DNA of 64,000 nt from Chitinophagaceae bacterium (GTDB lineage: Bacteria > Bacteroidota > Bacteroidia > Chitinophagales > Chitinophagaceae), in assembly GCA_022841365.1 (NCBI GenBank), contig JALHRP010000010.1, positions 2,245-66,244 on the forward strand, in the 5' to 3' direction. The notes below the pieces were generated by a model. The model searched no databases, had not been told where the DNA came from, and saw only the letters and a list, made by a program, of their open reading frames with translations. This document shows, piece after piece, positions 63,625 to 64,000 of the stretch (positions are counted from its first letter, which is position 1; the number at the start of each line of letters is the position of its first letter). Position numbers and translations under genes: made by a program.

Positions 63625-64000
63625 TTAGCAATTGATCTTTATTTCGGTAATGGTTCCTTTACCGGGCGTTGAATTGATCTGGTAGGTACCTCCTGAATTT
63701 TTTATTCTGTGCTGCATATTGGTGAGTCCGTTACTAAACGTACGTACAGTATTCATATCAAACCCTTTTCCATCATCTGCTATCGTAATCATAATTTGTT
63801 GTGGTTTTTCTTTTATTATTACGTTTACATGATTACACCATGCGTGCTTTGAAATGTTGTTGAAGGATTCTTTGATCGTTAAAAAAATATTTCTTCGCTG
63901 TTCTTCGCCCAGTTTTAGAACAGAAAATTCATCAGGGTAATCAAATGTGATTGTTGTGCCAAACGGTTCAAAATATTTCAAGCCATATTCTCGTATATAG
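63625..64000 (-). CDS. Sensor histidine kinase, C-terminal part (runs off the window)
   Basis: The minus-strand frame is open from the window's edge to the stop at 63625. About 125 residues are visible: the HATPase domain with the N box ESFNNISKHA, G1 ADDGKGFD and a following GLTNMQHRIKNSGG segment, then the glycine-rich TPGKGT loop. The frame continues across position 63981 to 64000, so a TTG there is not the start. It is the likely partner of the regulator at 62931. Confidence 0.88.
   Translation of the reverse strand, partial: YIREYGLKYFEPFGTTITFDYPDEFSVLKLGEEQRRNIFLTIKESFNNISKHAWCNHVNVIIKEKPQQIMITIADDGKGFDMNTVRTFSNGLTNMQHRIKNSGGTYQINSTPGKGTITEIKINC

Noticed and set aside
1-64000. tRNA, rRNA, CRISPR arrays, insertion sequences with transposases, prophage genes
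   Set aside because: Looked for by eye on both strands; nothing convincing was found. A covariance-model scan would be needed to exclude tRNA genes fully.

Overview
The window reads as a chromosomal segment of a Bacteroidota bacterium, most likely from the Chitinophagaceae or a close relative. The reasons are a C-terminal type IX secretion (T9SS) sorting domain, a TonB-dependent receptor with a CarboxypepD_reg-like front domain, outer-membrane barrels and LVIVD/PD40 lipoproteins, TAnnTTTG-type -7 promoter boxes close to start codons, an almost complete lack of Shine-Dalgarno sequences, and moderately AT-rich DNA. No tRNA, rRNA, CRISPR array, transposase or prophage was recognised. The placement is inferred from gene content only.

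Layout. 1-5 kb: start of an exported protein gene (cut by the window), a collagen-like lipoprotein, an outer-membrane barrel plus lipoprotein pair, a secreted protein, and two tandem leader-plus-terminator elements between that secreted protein and a thioredoxin-like gene. 5-12.4 kb: housekeeping genes (UbiX, MBL hydrolase, MFS exporter, deoxynucleoside kinase, FolK, ABC-2 permease, SRPBCC protein, AnmK). 12.5-16.4 kb: an ECF sigma factor operon with a fused transmembrane/barrel protein, an LVIVD lipoprotein and an exported protein. 16.4-26.6 kb: QueG, two serine hydrolase-fold proteins, OmpA/PD40 protein, SRAP protein, dienelactone/BAAT-like hydrolase, Crp-like regulator, two small proteins, M23 peptidase, HD hydrolase. 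26.6-30.4 kb: an accessory stretch, all on the minus strand, more AT-rich, with lipoproteins, an Mrr-like nuclease, REP-like repeats and attC-like palindromes. 30.5-41.3 kb: a serine hydrolase, a repeat cluster, ClpB, a DsbA-like protein, an MFS exporter, DoxX, M20 peptidase, amidohydrolase, amphipathic helical protein and a DUF985 cupin. 41.3-47.3 kb: TonB receptor with a sigma/anti-sigma-like pair, NlpC/P60 peptidase, half-size TauE, pyrophosphatase.

47.4-64 kb is the most interesting region. Three minus-strand operons encode large or unusual exported proteins: 58058-50474 (a beta-helix protein and a 2151-residue CARDB/T9SS protein), 50253-47442 (a sorting-domain protein and a 762-residue GIG-repeat protein) and 62790-60903 (an exported protein and a transglycosylase-like protein). 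Interleaved with them are two NarL/LuxR-type two-component systems (58311-60910 on the plus strand, 64000-62931 on the minus strand). Each of the three operons carries upstream the same 48-bp module: an 18-nt sequence with an inverted repeat (CCCA-n5-TGGG, or CCTA-n5-TAGG with both arms changed together), then exactly 22 nt, then an AT-rich TAnnTTTG-like box. I propose that one or both response regulators activate this set of exported proteins through the module. That is an inference from position and sequence identity and has not been tested.

Other points of note are the tandem 39-nt leader elements with different terminator stems (4.1-4.4 kb), a serine hydrolase paralogue that has lost its SxxK and YxN residues, and several small genes (48, 55 and 73 residues) that are easily overlooked.
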